Origin: Clostridiales bacterium Firm_16
Lineage (GTDB): Bacteria > Bacillota > Clostridia > Saccharofermentanales > Saccharofermentanaceae
NCBI GenBank assembly: GCA_001604185.1
Contig: LVAV01000098.1
Coordinates: forward strand, 110,999 to 143,245
Direction of reading: 5' to 3'
DNA: 32,247 bases
Shown here: one piece after another, positions 30,628 to 32,247 of the stretch
Layout of the letters: every line of letters begins with the position of its first letter
Numbering within the stretch: the stretch's first letter is position 1
Position numbers and translations under genes: made by a program
Notes under the pieces: generated by a model
What the model was told of the DNA's origin: nothing
The model's database searches: none
What the model saw: only the letters and a program-made list of their open reading frames with translations

Positions 30628-30824
30628 TGGCTGAGAAGAAGCAAGTCCCGCTCCGGCTTTCGGCCAAGTTATATGACGCCATCGCCGCGTGGGCGGAGGA
30701 CGACTTCCGTTCCGTCAACGGACAGATCGAGTATCTGCTGACCGAGTGTGTCAAGCAGCGTAAAAAGAACGGGAAATATGTTTCCGAGGAACTGGATAAA
30801 GGCATCGAGCTCGATATTGAGTGA
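30627..30824 (+). CDS. Small Arc-type ribbon-helix-helix protein
   Basis: This is a 65-residue protein. [20 protein letters not shown] has the strand-helix pattern of Arc/MetJ-type RHH proteins, and [20 protein letters not shown] is the second helix, with the [10 protein letters not shown] block common in Arc-like proteins. A charged tail follows ([16 protein letters not shown]). The start overlaps the SPFH stop as TGATG, so the two are translationally coupled and probably made together. It could autoregulate the operon or contact the SPFH assembly; neither is shown. No toxin gene is adjacent, which argues against a plain antitoxin. Confidence 0.88.
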   Translation: MAEKKQVPLRLSAKLYDAIAAWAEDDFRSVNGQIEYLLTECVKQRKKNGKYVSEELDKGIELDIE

Positions 30825-30856
30825 GCGCCGGGCGCCTCGTCTTATAGAAACTACTA

Positions 30857-30892
30857 AAGGATCGTCTCGCGAACGCGGGGCGGTCCTTCTTT
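30857..30892 (+). terminator. Intrinsic terminator of the SPFH–RHH operon
   Basis: AAGGATCGTCTCGC (30857-30870) pairs with GCGGGGCGGTCCTT (30875-30888) over 14 bp including G·U pairs, loop GAAC, followed by CTTT. It begins 32 bases after the RHH stop. The rest of the 215-bp gap up to plsC is GC-rich and holds no gene I can support. Confidence 0.75.
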
Positions 30893-31010
30893 ATGCGGCG
30901 CGGGGTCTGCGATGCGCGAGGCGTCGGGCGCGGAGCACCGCATGGGGTCCCCTCTTCTCATGTCCCCCGAAGCACCACGGCCGCAAGTGCTTTTGCATCA
31001 TAAGGTTATG

Positions 31011-31032
31011 TGTTAGAATACTTCTTCGGAGG
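31011..31032 (+). promoter_or_regulatory. Extended -10 and Shine-Dalgarno of plsC
   Basis: TGTTAGAAT (31011-31019) is TGn plus TAGAAT, 5/6 to consensus; the -35 region is weak. GGAGGT at 31028-31033 lies 7 bases before the ATG at 31040 and decides the start over the in-frame ATG at 31010, which would fall before the promoter. Confidence 0.5.
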
Positions 31033-31039
31033 TAATATT

Positions 31040-31798
31040 ATGAAATATCTGCTTTGGGTTTTATACGGAGTCCTCGGACTCGCCGGCGCGCTGATCGCCG
31101 CGATCATACTGTTTTTCCTGTTCGTTTTCGTATCCACCATCTTCATCGACATGAAGAAAGAATATAACCAGGATTCGAAGTTTTACCGGTTCCTTCTGCA
31201 GTTCTCTACCGGCATCGGCATGAAGATCATGCGCATCCGCTACGACCTGGTGGATTTCGACAAGATCCCGGAAGGCAAGCAGATGCTTTTCGTCTGCAAC
31301 CACCGTTCCAATTTCGACCCGCTGATCTCCTGGCGCGTGCTGCGCAAGCACTACCCGTCTTTCATTTCGAAGGAAGAGAATTTCAAGATTCCTTTCTACG
31401 GCCGTCTGATCCATCGTTGCTGCTTCATGTCGATCGACCGTGAGAATCCGCGTAATGCCATGATGACCATCGACCGTGCCAGCAAGCTGCTCACCGCCAA
31501 CGAGGTGGCCATCGCCGTTTATCCGGAAGGCACCCGCAGCAAGGAGGCCGTGCTTCTTCCCTTCCATAACGGTGTTTTTAAGATCGCGCAGAAGGCGAAT
31601 GTGCCGGTGGTCGTGCTGACGATCCAGGGTTCGGAAAAAGTGGCGAAGAATTATCCGTGGCGCAGTACCACTGTTCGTCTGAAGGTCGTGGGTGTCATTC
31701 CTGCGGATCACGTCAAGGGCGTGAAAACTTCCGTTGTGGCGGACGAGGCGCGCGACATGATCGCCGAGGATCTGGAGAAGTTCCCGCTGACCAAGTAA
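31040..31798 (+). CDS. plsC: 1-acyl-sn-glycerol-3-phosphate acyltransferase
   Basis: This is a 252-residue PlsC-family enzyme that acylates lysophosphatidate to phosphatidate. The N-terminus is a membrane helix (YLLWVLYGVLGLAGALIAAI onward). The catalytic motif is NHRSNFDPL (H88, D93, the HX4D pair). Later blocks are FISKEENFKIPFYGRLI and the acyl-acceptor block VYPEGTRSKE; PVVVLTIQGSE is the usual fourth motif. Promoter and GGAGGT SD are its own, and a terminator follows, so it appears to be monocistronic. Exact acceptor preference cannot be read from sequence. Confidence 0.95.
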   Translation: MKYLLWVLYGVLGLAGALIAAIILFFLFVFVSTIFIDMKKEYNQDSKFYRFLLQFSTGIGMKIMRIRYDLVDFDKIPEGKQMLFVCNHRSNFDPLISWRVLRKHYPSFISKEENFKIPFYGRLIHRCCFMSIDRENPRNAMMTIDRASKLLTANEVAIAVYPEGTRSKEAVLLPFHNGVFKIAQKANVPVVVLTIQGSEKVAKNYPWRSTTVRLKVVGVIPADHVKGVKTSVVADEARDMIAEDLEKFPLTK

Positions 31799-31820
31799 GG
31801 TTGGATCACATCAATGAATC

Positions 31821-32247
31821 TCAGAAATGCAAGCTGTCACCCTGCTTGCATTTTTTTGCGCGCTTAAATAGTTCTCCGTCTCGTTTGCGGATGGTGGTGT
31901 CCTGGATCGCGTCTGCGGCGCAGATGCGCAGGTCGATCTGGCCTTTCGTGATGTACGGATGGCGCAGTACGCGTGCTTCTGCCCGCTCTTCGCAGGGGGT
32001 TCGGGAGAAGGCGATGTAGGAATATTTCTCATCTTCGTATGGGACATCCGCGTCCTTCAACTGCTTATGGAGTTTGCTGCGCTGCACGCGGCAAGTGAAA
32101 TGGCACCAGTCGTCTTTGTCCAGCCGGCAGGGGCCGTCGTGGGGGCAGGGGGCGACGAGATATGGGGCCGCGGGCGCGGGGCTCGCGCCGGGGGCGGACG
32201 AGGCAGATGCGGGCGCCTCGCGGGTTGCGGGCACGGCGGAATCGACG
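31821..32247 (-). CDS. Rsm22-family small-ribosomal-subunit protein, C-terminal part
   Basis: The frame is open to the window edge, so only the last 141 codons are seen; the start and the methyltransferase core lie outside. An Ala/Pro/Ser-rich linker is followed by the Rsm22 C-terminal signature: APCPHDGPCRL, DDWCHFTCRVQRSKLHKQLK and YEDEKYSYIAFSR. The cysteines (C30, C36, C44, C48 counting from a GTG at 32234) probably bind a metal or cluster. The family, known from mitochondrial Rsm22/METTL17 and many bacteria, is tied to assembly of the small ribosomal subunit. The last 11 codons overlap the plsC terminator on the opposite strand. Confidence 0.88.
   Translation of the reverse strand, partial: VDSAVPATREAPASASSAPGASPAPAAPYLVAPCPHDGPCRLDKDDWCHFTCRVQRSKLHKQLKDADVPYEDEKYSYIAFSRTPCEERAEARVLRHPYITKGQIDLRICAADAIQDTTIRKRDGELFKRAKKCKQGDSLHF
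31825..31857 (+). terminator. plsC terminator embedded in the convergent Rsm22 coding end
   Basis: AAATGCAAGC (31825-31834) pairs with GCTTGCATTT (31844-31853) around a 9-base loop, with a run of seven T (31851-31857) on the plus strand. It lies 27 bases past the plsC stop and wholly within the last codons of the opposite-strand gene. Confidence 0.85.

Noticed and set aside
30825..31009. Small gene in the GC-rich gap before plsC
   Set aside because: No frame with SD and sensible composition; only the terminator and the plsC promoter can be supported.

Overview
This window looks like a chromosomal segment of a Clostridia-class Bacillota, possibly a rumen or gut lineage; the taxon is inferred from gene content and order. 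The chain tmk–darA–holB–ricT–trmN–rsmI matches, with gaps, the Bacillus subtilis tmk-yaaQ-yaaR-holB-yaaT-yabA-yabB-yazA-yabC block. Shine-Dalgarno (SD) sequences are of the strong GGAGG type and promoters are of the SigA type. A secreted leucine-rich-repeat protein with DUF4214 domains also fits Clostridia.

Layout. Positions 1-14154 lie almost wholly on the minus strand. Read in the direction of transcription they hold: an 831-residue degenerate sialate O-acetylesterase-like protein; an AraC regulator; a folate cluster (folE, folP, folB, folK); a short Arg/Asn/Glu-rich protein; tmk, darA, holB and ricT; a ferredoxin with its own promoter and terminator; trmN and rsmI; a PAS/degenerate-GGDEF/EAL protein; and the start of an ECF sigma factor. 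Positions 14386-15687 hold two plus-strand regulators (XRE and AraC types). After these come a minus-strand DeoR regulator, a tRNA-Gln(CUG) gene with clear promoter and terminator, a family-4 uracil-DNA glycosylase and an Smr protein. A divergent RsuA-type pseudouridine synthase follows and appears to be leaderless.

Positions 18703-22487 (minus) hold a surface-glycan module: a GT2 glycosyltransferase, UDP-galactopyranose mutase, a second GT2, and a membrane protein with a J-like domain lacking HPD. A 500-bp repeat-rich gap (22488-22987) separates it from the 1376-residue LRR surface protein. Next comes a minus-strand PadR–DUF2812–CPBP operon. Its consensus promoter carries a perfect 19-bp palindrome in the spacer and a second 31 bp downstream. 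Divergent from it is an SPFH (band 7) gene, translationally coupled to a small Arc-type ribbon-helix-helix gene and preceded by three consecutive hairpins. The window ends with plsC (plus) and the C-terminal part of an Rsm22-family protein (minus), whose last codons form the plsC terminator.

The most unusual items are the structured leader of the SPFH–RHH operon next to the PadR double operator, the esterase-like protein that has lost its catalytic motifs and gained an acidic insert, the ferredoxin terminator abutting the trmN ribosome-binding site, the leaderless RsuA-type gene, and the nested repeats downstream of the LRR gene. All calls were made by reading; no database search was run.
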